From Stutzerimonas stutzeri (GTDB lineage Bacteria; Pseudomonadota; Gammaproteobacteria; Pseudomonadales; Pseudomonadaceae), in the NCBI RefSeq assembly GCF_024448935.1, contig NZ_JAMOIE010000002.1, positions 54,343 through 118,342 of the forward strand: a stretch of 64,000 bases of DNA, written 5' to 3'. This document shows positions 29,601-37,765 of the stretch, one piece after another (within the stretch, counting starts at the first letter, position 1; each line of letters opens with the position of its first letter). The notes under the pieces are model-generated. The model did no database searches. It saw only the letters and a list, made by a program, of their open reading frames with translations, and was not told the origin of the DNA. Both the position numbers and the translations under genes were made by a program.

Positions 29601-30849
29601 TGCCCCCAACCATGCCAGCCAGCGTCGCCTCGACGTACAGCAGGGCGCCGGCGACATCCATCAAGGCAGCGTCGTCAGGCTGCTGGCCATTGGCCAAGGC
29701 TTCGACCAGGCTGATCTGCTCCAGAATGATCCGACGTGGTTGACCGAAACCGAGCACGGCGAGCGTATCGGCAATCTGCTTGAGCGGCGGCTGCAGCGCC
29801 GCAAGCTCGGCCAGCCCCGAACGGTCGCTGCGGACAAAGAGGTCCAGGCTGTCCTTGACCCGAACCAGTTCCTCACACAACGCGGCCACGACCGAGCGCA
29901 TGGCGCCGCGGTCCGGCCCGGCCAGCAGCGCCCGCTCTTCGTCGACTAGCGTGCTGTCGGGCAACGCATCATCCAGACTGTACTCAGCTTTCAAGGCCTG
30001 GATGCGGGGCGACTGAGCCGGCGCCTTGGCGACATAGAACAGCAGATTCTTGGTCAGCTCGTCAGGAGCGGCCTGGTTGATGCCCTCGGCGCCCTGCGCG
30101 ACCAGACGCTTCAGCTCTTTGTCTACCTGACGTAACAGGTTCCGAACCGTGGTGCCATTAGCGACAGCGCCACTGGCGAGCCCCTCAACCACGCCGGATG
30201 CGATCTGCCACAGCGCGCCCAGCGGCGCATCCTTACAGAGCATTTCCAGACGCGCGAAGACGCGTGCCATATAGCTTAGGTTGGTAGGCAGATCCTGGTT
30301 GCGAATGACCCCCACCAACGCGACCTGCCACATCTGCCGTAGCTTTCGAAGCAAACCTGGCAGCTCCTCGGTCTGTCGCTGCGCCAAAAACTCGCCCGAC
30401 AGGGCCGGCACCCGGGCGGACATGTTTGGCGAAAACAGGCGGGTTTCCGATAACAGCTGCTCGCCCCGCGCCGCCCGCAGATCGTTGAGCAGCGGTAGCA
30501 CGACCATCGGCAGATCGCGCCGAGCACTCTGGATACGATCCAGGTAAACCGGCATCTGCAGAATCGCCTGCATGAGCACTTCCAGCGCTTCGCTCTGGCT
30601 GGGGACGCGTTCATCCAGCAGCGCACGGGCAAGTTGCTCGATTTCTTCGGCCAGCAGTGCCGCACCGTAGAACTCGACCATCTGCAAGGTGCCGAGCACC
30701 TGATGCACATAGGTCAAGCAGAAGCGCATCCGCGTCGAGTCTTGCGGGCTTTCGACGAACGCTTCCAAGGCCTGACGTGCCTGCTTCAGCGTTTCGGCAA
30801 TTTCGCCTTTCACCCACTCCAGGGCGACATAATCGTGCCGGTCACCCAT
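23656..30849 (-). CDS. chpA: ChpA hybrid chemosensory histidine kinase
   Basis: 2397 aa, cytoplasmic core kinase of the type IV pilus chemosensory pathway. In order: an N-terminal helical region; Hpt domains with HTLKG near residues 794, 943, 1269, 1506 and 1653; a degenerate Hpt near 1085 with LTTLGLGAQM and no histidine; the CheA dimerisation/P3 region near 1786; the ATPase domain (MLRNAVDHG, LSDDGAGINLEA); a CheW domain; and a receiver domain from about 2283 with phospho-acceptor D in DIILLDIEMPRMDG. The linker before the Hpt at 1269 has an (Ala-Glu)9 tract coded by a hexanucleotide repeat. The ATG at 30849 (MGDRHDYVALEWVKGEI) has GGAG upstream; an ATG at 30864 overlaps the pilK stop. Confidence 0.96.
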   Translation of the reverse strand: MGDRHDYVALEWVKGEIAETLKQARQALEAFVESPQDSTRMRFCLTYVHQVLGTLQMVEFYGAALLAEEIEQLARALLDERVPSQSEALEVLMQAILQMPVYLDRIQSARRDLPMVVLPLLNDLRAARGEQLLSETRLFSPNMSARVPALSGEFLAQRQTEELPGLLRKLRQMWQVALVGVIRNQDLPTNLSYMARVFARLEMLCKDAPLGALWQIASGVVEGLASGAVANGTTVRNLLRQVDKELKRLVAQGAEGINQAAPDELTKNLLFYVAKAPAQSPRIQALKAEYSLDDALPDSTLVDEERALLAGPDRGAMRSVVAALCEELVRVKDSLDLFVRSDRSGLAELAALQPPLKQIADTLAVLGFGQPRRIILEQISLVEALANGQQPDDAALMDVAGALLYVEATLAGMVGGTAAEHRGEESHLPTTDVGQIHRLVIREARTGLEQAKDAIIEFIASQWNHHHLAAVPELLSQSRGGLAMVPLARAAALLDACNRYIQEQLLAKQAIPDWQSLDTLADAITSVEYYLERLSEDCGSQGDLILNVAEESLQALGYRLNEQPYSGLGETSPEANVESSDPLDDIEVLPSEPAQAPEPAAEMQDKASIRADFPPSGQHRSADTEPANPGASGVAGVAQAESFDWSGETLELAKLESLQADAVAADDASHTAEGRPADDSPDYLLEWSEAEMAALDMPEVVLPVPMVRAACDEPAMTLEAIMATPVVSVNPPARDVPPSLLPPPEGEEAVDDDLLEVFIEEAAEVLETITEHLPRWSEDPSDKEALGELRRAFHTLKGSGRMVRALVIGELAWSVENLLNRLLDRSLDAGEPVKQLVGDVVALMPTLVEEFAAKAQRQRDDVDRLAINAHALAKGEPPEPDPQGEVAIDQPAQPELLDEVLDPQLLEIFRNEAEAHLAALVDFLADCAQRLPRPVTDPLQRALHTLKGSAHMAGILPMAEIATPLERMVKEFKANLIQMDLAEAELLHSAEQLLRRGLDNLEREPLATIEGAEDFMASVHALHQARLADAGARGDTERGEPRDPGMIAQFLSEGMNILLDAESLLQSWREHPAERQELTALLEELTTLGLGAQMAELPQIDTLCRALLDLYAVVQEGRLAVSARFFDDIEQAHEALVGMMDQVAAGLQVSGQPELVARLEQLLADAIDPLSFEQPGEESGMTPAATFDSIDATSQPRAEAEAEAEAEAEAEAEAEAWLAEPLLDQDEPDEEMVEIFLDEAVDLLESAGDALERWLGDPANQLALSALLRDLHTLKGGARMAEIRPIGDLAHELETLYEGLSDGRYVHTDDLATLLLRSHDQLAMQLEQLQAHKPMDPAARLIEHIRAYRHGVAPGFEPAVWSGDETQVVDEDPQRAESAAADSGRLEAAETPDDARLGLDMDSDEPEVGPASAQIFPFQAWLQPVAQGLVELPEAPQPEPVESPQPALATESGKAQAGRWENRNPERIAIFLEEGFDIIGRAGASLQRWVDDVDNSLEIEALQRDLHTLKGGAWMAGIGAIGDLAHDLECLYEGLCAGHYRASPALFALLQTCHDRLAAMLDAVRAFREVPDGQALIATIQRFRANPEEQLSMPSSVALQAAQDAAQDAAEAEILDIFVEEADELLEEMESALGRWEATGDSVAPLADMMRVLHTLKGGARLAAQVRLGDMAHDLEQRLSEAQLQGGPWTDSLFLDVQGSYDALLKEVESMRSRLITEPDLETDSQPQEITQAEHTSSSVIVLETPIVAASAQAPTGTSPAKVLPFIRRAEQAALDAASRRAPQELVKVPADLLEGLVNLAGETSIFRGRVEQQVSDVGFTLGEMEATIERVRDQLRRLDTETQAQILSRYQAEAERAGYDDFDPLEMDRHSQLQQLSRALFESASDLLDLKETLAARNRDAETLLLQQARVNTELQEGLMRTRMVPFDRLVPRLRRIVRQVAGELGKQVEFQVGNATGEMDRSVLERIVAPLEHMLRNAVDHGIEVGAKRVAAGKPEQGNIRLDLSREGGDIVLALSDDGAGINLEAVRRKAIERGLMQPGIELSDHDVLQFILEAGFSTAEQVTQISGRGVGMDVVHSEVKQLGGSMSIESTLGKGTRFLIRLPFTVSVNRALMVYSGEDLYAIPLNTIEGIVRVSPYELEAYYQPGASRFEYAGQTYELRYLGELLNNGQRPKLVGQSLPLPVILVRSNDHSVAVQVDSLAGSREIVVKGLGRQFVTVPGISGATILGDGRVVVILDLLATIRVLHAHLLTQQQPLRLLGEDEPADSEVARPTLVMVIDDSVTVRKVTSRLLERNGMNVLTAKDGVDAIAQLHERKPDIILLDIEMPRMDGFEVATLVRRDEHLKALPIIMITSRTGEKHRDRAMAIGVNAYLGKPYQESLLLETIEQLVKRHE
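27203..27256. repeat. Hexanucleotide tandem repeat inside chpA
   Basis: Nine perfect head-to-tail copies of GCTTCG. On the coding strand they encode alternating Glu-Ala in the acidic linker between Hpt domains. The unit length keeps the reading frame, so slippage would change linker length rather than switch the gene off. Confidence 0.97.
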
Positions 30850-30860
30850 AGCGACTCCGC

Positions 30861-31331
30861 TCATAAACATTTCCGGATAAAGGCCAGAAGCTGATTATCG
30901 ACGACCGGAACCAGTTCCGGATGCTGCCAACCGACAACCTTGCCCGCGCCGATGACCAGCAATCCTCCCGACGCCAGGCGCTCGACAAGACGATTGAGGA
31001 TGTCGCGGCGGCGCCAGCGGCGGAAGTAAATCAACAGGTTCTGACAAAAAATGACATCCACATCGGAGATTGGCGCACCGGCCAGCTCCAGCACGTTAAG
31101 TGGGGCAAAGCACACCCTGGTCGCCAGGCTGGACACCACTCGGAAACGCTCACCCGCCAGTGGTTGGGAATACCGCTCGCGCAGGTCGGGGTCCAACTGC
31201 GCGAGCCGACGAAGGCCGTGAAGCCCCGCGCGCGAACGGCTCAACGCGCCGAGACTGATATCGGTTCCTATCACCCCAAACTGTGTTTCGCCGCCGCTGC
31301 GGGTAAGCGCCTCTGCGGTGCAAATCGCCAA
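30861..31331 (-). pseudogene. pilK: pilK methyltransferase, 5'-truncated
   Basis: Only the C-terminal 156 codons of this CheR-type methyltransferase remain. The readable part starts AICTAEALTRSGGETQFGVI, then TDISLGALSRSRAG, VCFAPLNVLELAGAPISDVD, VIFCQNLLIYFRRWRRRDIL and GGLLVIGAGKVVGW. It begins as a TTG five bases after the pilJ stop. The CheR N-terminal domain and the SAM-binding motif (GCSTGEEPYS type), about 135 residues in PilK of about 290 aa, are missing, as if deleted cleanly from the pilJ stop into pilK. The remainder still overlaps the chpA start region. It cannot bind SAM and should be inactive. Confidence 0.87.
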
Positions 31332-31336
31332 CGGGT

Positions 31337-33385
31337 TCAGACCTGATCCTGCGCTTCCGGCAGGGTAAAGCCGGACACCGAATGGCGCATCTCATTGGCC
31401 ATCTTGGCGAGGTTACCAATGCTCCTCGCAGTAGCGGTGGTGCCCGAGGAGGTTTGCGAGGTGATTTCCTGAATGACGTTCATGGTGTTGGAAATATGAC
31501 CAGCCGACGACGCCTGTTGGCGAGCCGCGTTGGAAATGTTCTGGATCAGCGCCGCGAGGCTCCTGGATACCTTTTCGATTTCTTCCAGCGCAACCCCGGC
31601 GTCCTGGGCCAGACGGGCCCCTCGAACCACTTCGGAAGTCGTCTGCTCCATCGAGATAACCGCTTCGTTGGTGTCGGTCTGAATCGTTTTCACCAAGGCT
31701 TCGATCTGCTTGGTCGCAGCAGAGGATCGCTCCGCAAGGCGTTGTACTTCGTCCGCAACCACCGCGAAGCCTCGACCGGCGTCACCTGCCATGGAGGCCT
31801 GGATCGCAGCGTTCAACGCGAGGATGTTGGTCTGGTCGGCAATATCGTTGATCAAGCTAACGATATCCCCGATCTCCTGCGAGGACTCGCCGAGACGCTT
31901 GATTCGCTTGGAGGTGTCCTGAATCTGCTCCCGTATGTTATCCATGCCGGTGATGGTGTTATGCACCACCTCGTTGCCCTTGTTTGCAATCGCTACCGAG
32001 CGCTCGGCTACCGCCGAGGATTCGGCGGCGTTGGCCGATACCTGGTCGATCGACACCGCCATTTCGTTGATTGCCGCCGATGCACCGGCGATTTCCTGAG
32101 CCTGATGCTCGGAGGCCTCGGCCAGATGCATTGCCGTCGCCTGGGTTTCCTGGGCCGCTCCAGAGACCTGTACGGCGGTCTGGTTGATCGTTTCAACCAG
32201 GTCACGCAATTGGTCGATGGAATAGTTGATCGAGTCGGCGATGGCGCCGGTGAAGTCTTCAGTCACTGTGGCGGCGACCGTCAGGTCACCGTCAGCCAGA
32301 TCGCCGATTTCGTCGAGCAGACGCAAAATCGCGGCCTGGTTACGCTCGTTCTTGTCCGCGGTTTCGCTCAACCGACGGCGGGTAACCTGGACCATGACCA
32401 GGCCGATCAACAGAACCGAAGCCAGTGCCAATGCACCGAGGGCATAGCCGGCCAGCGTATTGACGTAACGGCCTTCGGCACGGCTTTGAAGCCCCTGGGT
32501 CAGTTCGGACGTCTTGTCCAGCAGGGTCTGCGAGACCTCGAAAATACTGTTCGAAGACTCGCGCACCTGGAACAGTTCCGGCGAGGTTTCCAGAATCTCA
32601 TCCACCGATCCGGACACGAACTGGAACAGCTCAGAGGTTGCAGCCAGCCGATCCAATGCTTCGATGTCGCTCACCCGGGTGATCCCCATGGCTTCGTTGC
32701 CTTCGAGCATGGCGCTGAGGACGCGACCGAACAGGCTGGCGTCACGGCCGAACATGTCGGCGGCCTGCACCGAGTTCTGATCACCGGAAAGCACCCTGTT
32801 CACAGAGCCCAGAATACGTTCGGCAAGCAACGACTGACGCTGCGCCACCGCCACCTGAGCGGCCGGCGCGCCACTTTCCAGCAGAATATCGACCACTTCT
32901 TCGTATTCAACCTGCAGCTGCGGAATGGTTTCGGCGAGGGTTACAGCTACCTGATGCAGGGACAGTACGGTTTGCTCGCTGGCCAGAATCGCGTCCGTGT
33001 TCTGCCGCAGCGTATCCCAGTCCTGCTGCACTGCCGCCACCTCAGACTGAAGCGACTGCGGCACCGCTGGCAGCCCGATGCGCTCATCTCCTTCGGAGAG
33101 ATAGCGCCAACGCTCGCTGAAGTCGTTTCGCGCGTCTTTCAGCGAGTCGAACGCCTCCGCTGTGCCGGCAGCCGCCTCAACCGCGTTCTTCGCAATGCGC
33201 TGGGAGAGAACGCGCAGCTCACCTGCGTGCCCAATGTATTCGTTATCGTGGTCGGCCTGGGTATTGATGTACGCAAAGTTCACGAACAGCAGCACCATCG
33301 ACACGATCAGCAGGATAAACAGCCCAGCGATCAAGGTATTGCTACGTACACCTGCCAACAATGCATTCGCGTTCATTTTTTTCAT
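31337..33385 (-). CDS. pilJ: Methyl-accepting chemotaxis protein PilJ
   Basis: 682 aa inner-membrane receptor of the Pil-Chp pathway. A first membrane helix ([20 protein letters not shown]) is followed by two periplasmic PilJ sensor modules containing [16 protein letters not shown] and [18 protein letters not shown], a second helix ([18 protein letters not shown]), a HAMP region and the cytoplasmic signalling domain with the hairpin tip [20 protein letters not shown]. The ATG at 33385 ([12 protein letters not shown]) follows GGAA and matches the usual start. It follows pilI. Its methylation sites would be unserved if PilK and ChpB are lost. Confidence 0.96.
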   Translation of the reverse strand: MKKMNANALLAGVRSNTLIAGLFILLIVSMVLLFVNFAYINTQADHDNEYIGHAGELRVLSQRIAKNAVEAAAGTAEAFDSLKDARNDFSERWRYLSEGDERIGLPAVPQSLQSEVAAVQQDWDTLRQNTDAILASEQTVLSLHQVAVTLAETIPQLQVEYEEVVDILLESGAPAAQVAVAQRQSLLAERILGSVNRVLSGDQNSVQAADMFGRDASLFGRVLSAMLEGNEAMGITRVSDIEALDRLAATSELFQFVSGSVDEILETSPELFQVRESSNSIFEVSQTLLDKTSELTQGLQSRAEGRYVNTLAGYALGALALASVLLIGLVMVQVTRRRLSETADKNERNQAAILRLLDEIGDLADGDLTVAATVTEDFTGAIADSINYSIDQLRDLVETINQTAVQVSGAAQETQATAMHLAEASEHQAQEIAGASAAINEMAVSIDQVSANAAESSAVAERSVAIANKGNEVVHNTITGMDNIREQIQDTSKRIKRLGESSQEIGDIVSLINDIADQTNILALNAAIQASMAGDAGRGFAVVADEVQRLAERSSAATKQIEALVKTIQTDTNEAVISMEQTTSEVVRGARLAQDAGVALEEIEKVSRSLAALIQNISNAARQQASSAGHISNTMNVIQEITSQTSSGTTATARSIGNLAKMANEMRHSVSGFTLPEAQDQV

Positions 33386-33471
33386 TTTTCCGGCCCCGCC
33401 TGGACCACCCGTACGTTTCCTTCCAAGAACCAAAAGGTCGGCATCAGCCGACCCCACCTAAATCAATGCGA

Positions 33472-34008
33472 TCAATGCGCCACGTCGAGGAATGTCTGGT
33501 GCGCCGCAAGCGCGTGCGGGCTGAAGACCAGCCAGGGCTGCTCACGCTGAAAAACACCGTGAATGAATGGTTGAATCGATGCCTCGACAGGAGGCAAGTG
33601 TTCGGAAAAAGCATCCACCGGAAAGTGCTGCATGCCGAACACTTCATCGACCGTCAATCCAGCGAACACTTCCTGATGGTCCACCACCAACACGCGCCGC
33701 TGCTTGCGTAGTGGTGATAGCTGCAACCCGAAATAACCGCACAGATCCATGACCGGCAGCAGCCTACCGCGGACGTTGGCAACCCCTTTGACCCAGGCTT
33801 TCACGCCGGGCAGCAGGGTATAGCGCGGCTCGTGGAGTATTTCGCCGACCTCCCCCAACGGCGCAACGAACAGTCGGCCACCCATCCGGAAACCTATACC
33901 GGCCCATGTCTGGACAGCTTCTTGCTGCGCCGGCAGTCCGGCAGCCAATGCCCTGCACCGGTTGTCGATCTCCAAGAGTCGCTGAAACGGCGAAGGCGTA
34001 TCCGACAT
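33472..34008 (-). CDS. pilI: CheW-like coupling protein PilI
   Basis: 178 aa adaptor linking PilJ to the kinase ChpA. The CheW fold is visible from about residue 35: GIGFRMGGRLFVAPLGEVGE, LPGVKAWVKGVANVRGRLLP, VMDLCGYFGL and RVLVVDHQEVFAGLTVDEVF. The start is the first ATG of the frame. It lies between pilH and pilJ in the standard pilGHIJ order. Confidence 0.94.
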   Translation of the reverse strand: MSDTPSPFQRLLEIDNRCRALAAGLPAQQEAVQTWAGIGFRMGGRLFVAPLGEVGEILHEPRYTLLPGVKAWVKGVANVRGRLLPVMDLCGYFGLQLSPLRKQRRVLVVDHQEVFAGLTVDEVFGMQHFPVDAFSEHLPPVEASIQPFIHGVFQREQPWLVFSPHALAAHQTFLDVAH

Positions 34009-34044
34009 GCTGGCAACTTCCTTTGTCCGAATCGGAATCGTCGA

Positions 34045-34410
34045 TCAACCGGCAAGTACGGCGCTCAGGGTCTTCAGCAGGGTCGCTTCGTCCACCGGTT
34101 TGGTCAGGTAATCCTTGGCGCCCTGGCGCTTGCCCCAGACCTTATCGGTTTCCTGATCCTTGGTGGTCACAATGATCACCGGAATGTGACTGGTTTCAGC
34201 ATCTTTGGTCAGTTGGCGAGTGGCCTGAAAACCGTTCAGGCCGGGCATTACGATATCCATCAAAACCACGTCCGGCTTCTCCTGGCGCGCAAGCGCTACG
34301 CCATCGGCACCGTTTTCGGCCTTGAGCACGACGTGCCCATGCTTTTCCAGCATGGCTGTCAGCTTGTACATCTCGGTCGGCGAATCATCAACGATCAGAA
34401 CGCGAGCCAT
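34045..34410 (-). CDS. pilH: Response regulator PilH
   Basis: 121 aa single-domain receiver. The acidic pocket (IVDDSP), phospho-acceptor D in DVVLMDIVMPGLNGFQ, the conserved Thr in IIVTTKDQETD and Lys in GAKDYLTKPVDE are all present. In P. aeruginosa PilH works downstream of ChpA with PilG, controlling pilus retraction and phosphate flow. Start at 34410 (MARVLIVDDSPTE). Confidence 0.95.
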   Translation of the reverse strand: MARVLIVDDSPTEMYKLTAMLEKHGHVVLKAENGADGVALARQEKPDVVLMDIVMPGLNGFQATRQLTKDAETSHIPVIIVTTKDQETDKVWGKRQGAKDYLTKPVDEATLLKTLSAVLAG

Positions 34411-34454
34411 GGTTTCTCCGTGGGAAAGACTTCAGCGGCACACAGGGCCGGGCT

Positions 34455-34862
34455 TCAGGATACTTGCTCAACCGGTGCAAAATCCGGCACATGGGCCTTG
34501 ATCGCGCCGAGCAACTCTTCTTTGCTGAACGGTTTGGTGAGGTACTGGTCCGACCCCACGATCCGCCCCTTGGCCTTGTCGAACAAACCATCCTTCGAGG
34601 ACAGCATGATCACCGGCGTGGACTTGAACGAACTGTTGTTCTTGATCAGCGCGCAGGTCTGATAACCGTCCAGCCTGGGCATCATGATATCGACGAAGAT
34701 GATGCGCGGATGGCTATCTGCGATCTTGGCAAGCGCATCGAAGCCATCCACCGCCGTGATCACATCACAACCTACTTTCTTCAGTAGCGTTTCGGCGGTG
34801 CGACGAATCGTTTTCGAATCGTCGATCACCATGACCTTCAAGCCCTCGGAGTGCTGTTCCAT
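34455..34862 (-). CDS. pilG: Response regulator PilG
   Basis: 135 aa receiver-only protein. Acidic residues in VMVIDDSKTIRRTAE, phospho-acceptor D in IIFVDIMMPRLDGYQT and Lys in SDQYLTKPFSKEELL are intact. PilG promotes pilus extension and cAMP signalling in P. aeruginosa. I chose the ATG at 34862 (MEQHSEGLKVMVIDDSK), which follows GGCAGGGCG; a longer frame to 34946 lacks family support. It is the first gene of the chemosensory operon, divergent from gshB. Confidence 0.95.
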   Translation of the reverse strand: MEQHSEGLKVMVIDDSKTIRRTAETLLKKVGCDVITAVDGFDALAKIADSHPRIIFVDIMMPRLDGYQTCALIKNNSSFKSTPVIMLSSKDGLFDKAKGRIVGSDQYLTKPFSKEELLGAIKAHVPDFAPVEQVS

Positions 34863-35012
34863 TTCGCCCTGCCATTGCCTCGGTGAATCGTAGTCTATCG
34901 TTATGTCAGTGCGCCGCAGGCCCTGCCATCGAGGGGCCGCAGCCAATCGCCGGACCTTTTTAGCACACTCCTCAGATGCAAGCTATCTGCCGCCGGAGCA
35001 GCGGAATTTTCC

Positions 35013-35041
35013 TTGACCCAGCGCACAACCGCGGCCAATCT
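35013..35041 (+). promoter_or_regulatory. Candidate gshB promoter
   Basis: TTGACC (35013-35018) and CAATCT (35036-35041) are 17 bp apart, a plausible sigma-70 promoter giving a leader of about 50 nt before the gshB ATG. Confidence 0.35.
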
Positions 35042-35097
35042 GCGTCGGTATTTCAAGCCTCTGGCAGCTCCTGCTGCCCCTCGTTGGAGACCACCAC

Positions 35098-36054
35098 ATG
35101 ACTGTTCGCGTCGGGATCATCATGGACCCAATCGCGCAGATCGCATTCAAGAAAGACAGCTCCCTGGCCATGCTGCTGGCAGCCCAGGACCGCGGCTGGG
35201 CGATCTATTACATGGAACAGCGCGATCTTTACCAGCTTGCCGGCGAGGCGCGGGCCCGCATGCGCCCGATCCAGGTCTTCAACGACCCCCAGCGCTGGTA
35301 CGAAACAGGGCAAGAGATCGACGGCGCTCTTGCCGATCTCGAGGTCATCCTGATGCGCAAGGACCCGCCCTTTAATAGCGAGTATGTCTATGCCACCTAC
35401 CTGCTGGAGCTTGCCGAGCAGGCCGGCACCCTGGTGGTGAATCGTCCGCAGAGCCTGCGCGATTGCAACGAGAAATTCTTTGCCACCCAGTTTCCGCAAT
35501 GCACCCCGCCGACCCTTGTCAGTCGGCGGTCCGACATTCTGCGGGAGTTTGCTCGCGAGCAGCGTGACATCATTCTCAAACCGCTGGATGAAATGGGTGG
35601 CGCATCGATTTTCCGCCACCGCGAAGGCGACCCGAACCTTTCCGTGATTCTCGAAGTGCTGACCGAGCATGGCAGTCGCCAGATTATGGCGCAGCGATAC
35701 ATACCGGCCATCAATGAGGGTGACAAACGCATCCTGATGATTGACGGCGAGCCGGTGCCCTATTGCCTGGCGCGCATTCCGGCAGCGGGCGAAACACGGG
35801 GCAATCTTGCTGCCGGCGGACGCGGCGTCGCTCAGCCACTTTCCGAGCGTGACAAGGAGATCGCCGCGATTGTCGGGCCGGAGTTGCGCAAACGTGGCCT
35901 GCTGTTCGTCGGACTGGACGTGATCGGTGATTTCCTGACCGAGATCAACATCACCAGCCCGACCTGCATTCGTGAGATCGACAATGCGTTCGATACCCGC
36001 ATCGGCGAGCGGCTGATGGATGCGATTGCCGGGAAGCTAAACGTTCAAAGCTAA
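35098..36054 (+). CDS. gshB: Glutathione synthetase
   Basis: 318 aa ATP-grasp enzyme joining gamma-glutamylcysteine and glycine. Start TVRVGIIMDPIAQIAFKKDS is typical of prokaryotic GshB. ATP-grasp motifs IILKPLDEMGGASIFR, IMAQRYIPAINEGDKRILMI and GLDVIGDFLTEINITSPT are complete and the length is standard. It diverges from pilG and is followed by a structured spacer, then tonB3. Confidence 0.96.
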   Translation: MTVRVGIIMDPIAQIAFKKDSSLAMLLAAQDRGWAIYYMEQRDLYQLAGEARARMRPIQVFNDPQRWYETGQEIDGALADLEVILMRKDPPFNSEYVYATYLLELAEQAGTLVVNRPQSLRDCNEKFFATQFPQCTPPTLVSRRSDILREFAREQRDIILKPLDEMGGASIFRHREGDPNLSVILEVLTEHGSRQIMAQRYIPAINEGDKRILMIDGEPVPYCLARIPAAGETRGNLAAGGRGVAQPLSERDKEIAAIVGPELRKRGLLFVGLDVIGDFLTEINITSPTCIREIDNAFDTRIGERLMDAIAGKLNVQS

Positions 36055-36057
36055 AAA

Positions 36058-36190
36058 AAGCTGGAAGCTGGAAGCGCCGGAGTTTTCAGCTCTTTGCTTA
36101 CAGCTTCAAGCTTCGAGCGGCTGTTCTATGACCGACCTAACAGCCTTGGACTTGAAGCTTGCGGCTTCAAGCTCAAAGTCGGCAGACTGC
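36058..36190. repeat. Intergenic palindrome cluster after gshB
   Basis: The spacer is built from AAGCTGGAAGC / GCTTCAAGCTT type arms. It includes a perfect stem CTTGAAGC (36151-36158) with GCTTCAAG (36164-36171). It resembles the other intergenic palindromes but has a different core. It probably ends gshB transcription. Confidence 0.5.
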
Positions 36191-36216
36191 GCGCACCTCT
36201 AGCCGACTGAAATGCG

Positions 36217-37113
36217 ATGAACGCCGCTACACGCCACCCCTCTCTTGTCCCTACCGGTGTCCGTCCGGCAGACCGCCTCGGCTTTACGCTATTTCTCGCG
36301 GCCGCGCTTCATGGTGCCCTCATCCTAGGGCTCGGCTTCACGCTCTCCGAACCGAAGCAGACCAGCAAATCGCTGGAAATCACCTTGTCCAGGTTTAAAA
36401 GCGACGACAAGCCAAAGGAAGCAGATTTCCTCGCGCAGGACAATCAGCAAGGCAGCGGCACACTGGAGCATAAGGCCTCGCCGAAAACCACCGAGCAAGC
36501 GCCGTTTCAGGACACTCAGGTGCGCAAGGTCTCGCCCGCTTCGTCGCCACCGCCGAGCAGCCCTAGCGAGGCGCCAAAGACAGCCGTAGCGACCCGCGCA
36601 CCGCAGCCGGACAAGACACCGGCAAAACCACAAAAGGACAAGCCGCAGCCGCAGGCGCAGCCGGTTCCCGCCTACGACAGTTCGCAGCTCAGCGCGGAAA
36701 TCGCCAGCCTGGAAGCCGAACTCGCCCAACAGGTCGAGCAATATGCCAAGCGGCCTCGCGTCAGTCGTCAGAACAGCGCAGCCACCATGCGCGACATCAG
36801 CGCCTGGTACCGGGACGAATGGCGCAAGAAAGTCGAACGCATCGGCAATCTGAACTACCCCGACGAGGCGCGCCGTCGACGGATCTACGGCAGCCTGCGC
36901 ATGCTGGTGGTCGTTGACCGAAACGGCGCGGTACAGGAGCTTCGAGTACTCGAATCCTCAGGCCAGCCGATGCTCGACCAGGCCGCCATGCGCATTGTCA
37001 GGCTTGCCGCACCGTTTGCGCCTTTTTCCGGTGAGCTGGCGCAGAACTTCGATCAGGTCGAGATCATCAGAACCTGGCGGTTCGAGCGCGGCGACCGTCT
37101 GTCAAGCCGCTGA
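36217..37113 (+). CDS. tonB3: TonB-family energy transducer, TonB3 type
   Basis: 298 aa. A single N-terminal membrane anchor (LGFTLFLAAALHGALILGLG) precedes a proline- and lysine-rich periplasmic linker (about residues 85-150), a short coiled segment (AEIASLEAELAQQVEQYAKR) and a C-terminal TonB domain (KKVERIGNLNYPDEARRRRI, GSLRMLVVVDRNGAVQELRV). In P. aeruginosa the gene at this place between gshB and yqgE is tonB3, needed for twitching motility, consistent with its position beside the pil cluster. Confidence 0.88.
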   Translation: MNAATRHPSLVPTGVRPADRLGFTLFLAAALHGALILGLGFTLSEPKQTSKSLEITLSRFKSDDKPKEADFLAQDNQQGSGTLEHKASPKTTEQAPFQDTQVRKVSPASSPPPSSPSEAPKTAVATRAPQPDKTPAKPQKDKPQPQAQPVPAYDSSQLSAEIASLEAELAQQVEQYAKRPRVSRQNSAATMRDISAWYRDEWRKKVERIGNLNYPDEARRRRIYGSLRMLVVVDRNGAVQELRVLESSGQPMLDQAAMRIVRLAAPFAPFSGELAQNFDQVEIIRTWRFERGDRLSSR

Positions 37114-37195
37114 CCAGAGACGCTCGCGCCGCATCGGGCACGCTGTCGAGCGCGGCTGCTTCACGGCCCAGCCCGCAACGCTTAAGCTAGCACCC

Positions 37196-37765
37196 ATGAA
37201 CGCGACCTCGCCCAGCTACCTCAAGCATCACTTTCTGATCGCCATGCCACATATGGCAGACCCCCATTTCGCCCAGGCCTTGATCTATCTGGTGGAGCAC
37301 AACCGGGATGGCGCGATGGGGCTTATCGTCAATCGCCCGAGCGGATTGAACCTGGCGGACATCCTTGCGCAACTCCGCCCGGATCAGCCAGGCGATGCCC
37401 GCAGCCAGCGCCTGACGATCTTTTCGGGCGGCCCGATCCAGACCGACCGAGGCTTCGTGCTGCATCCGGCCGACGTCCAGTTCCAGGCAACGCTCGATCT
37501 GGGCCCGCTCGGAGTGACGACGTCCCAGGACGTACTCTTCGCCATCGCCGACGGCTGCGGCCCCAAGCAGCATCTGATTGCCTTCGGCTACGCGGGCTGG
37601 GAACCCGGTCAACTGGAAGCGGAGCTGGCCGGCAACACTTGGCTCAGCTGCCAGGCGCAGCCAGAGATTCTTTTCGACCTGCCCCATGATCAACGCCTGG
37701 CCGCCGCTGCCGCATCGCTAGGGGTCGACCTTGGGCTGCTCAGCAGCCAGGTCGGCCACGCATGA
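37196..37765 (+). CDS. yqgE: YqgE/AlgH-family protein
   Basis: 189 aa of the UPF0301 family, of unclear molecular function. Family signatures are HHFLIAMPHMADPHFAQALI, YLVEHNRDGAMGLIVNRP, FSGGPIQTDRGFVLH and FGYAGWEPGQLEAEL. The ATG at 37196 gives MNATSPSYLKHHFLIAMP; the frame extends farther upstream only through tonB3. Its stop overlaps yqgF as ATGA, the usual pairing. Confidence 0.94.
   Translation: MNATSPSYLKHHFLIAMPHMADPHFAQALIYLVEHNRDGAMGLIVNRPSGLNLADILAQLRPDQPGDARSQRLTIFSGGPIQTDRGFVLHPADVQFQATLDLGPLGVTTSQDVLFAIADGCGPKQHLIAFGYAGWEPGQLEAELAGNTWLSCQAQPEILFDLPHDQRLAAAAASLGVDLGLLSSQVGHA

Noticed and set aside
31382..33550. A 722-codon open frame opposite pilJ
   Set aside because: Shadow of pilJ: no recognisable domain and a Gly/Arg/His-rich composition, while PilJ on the minus strand is intact.
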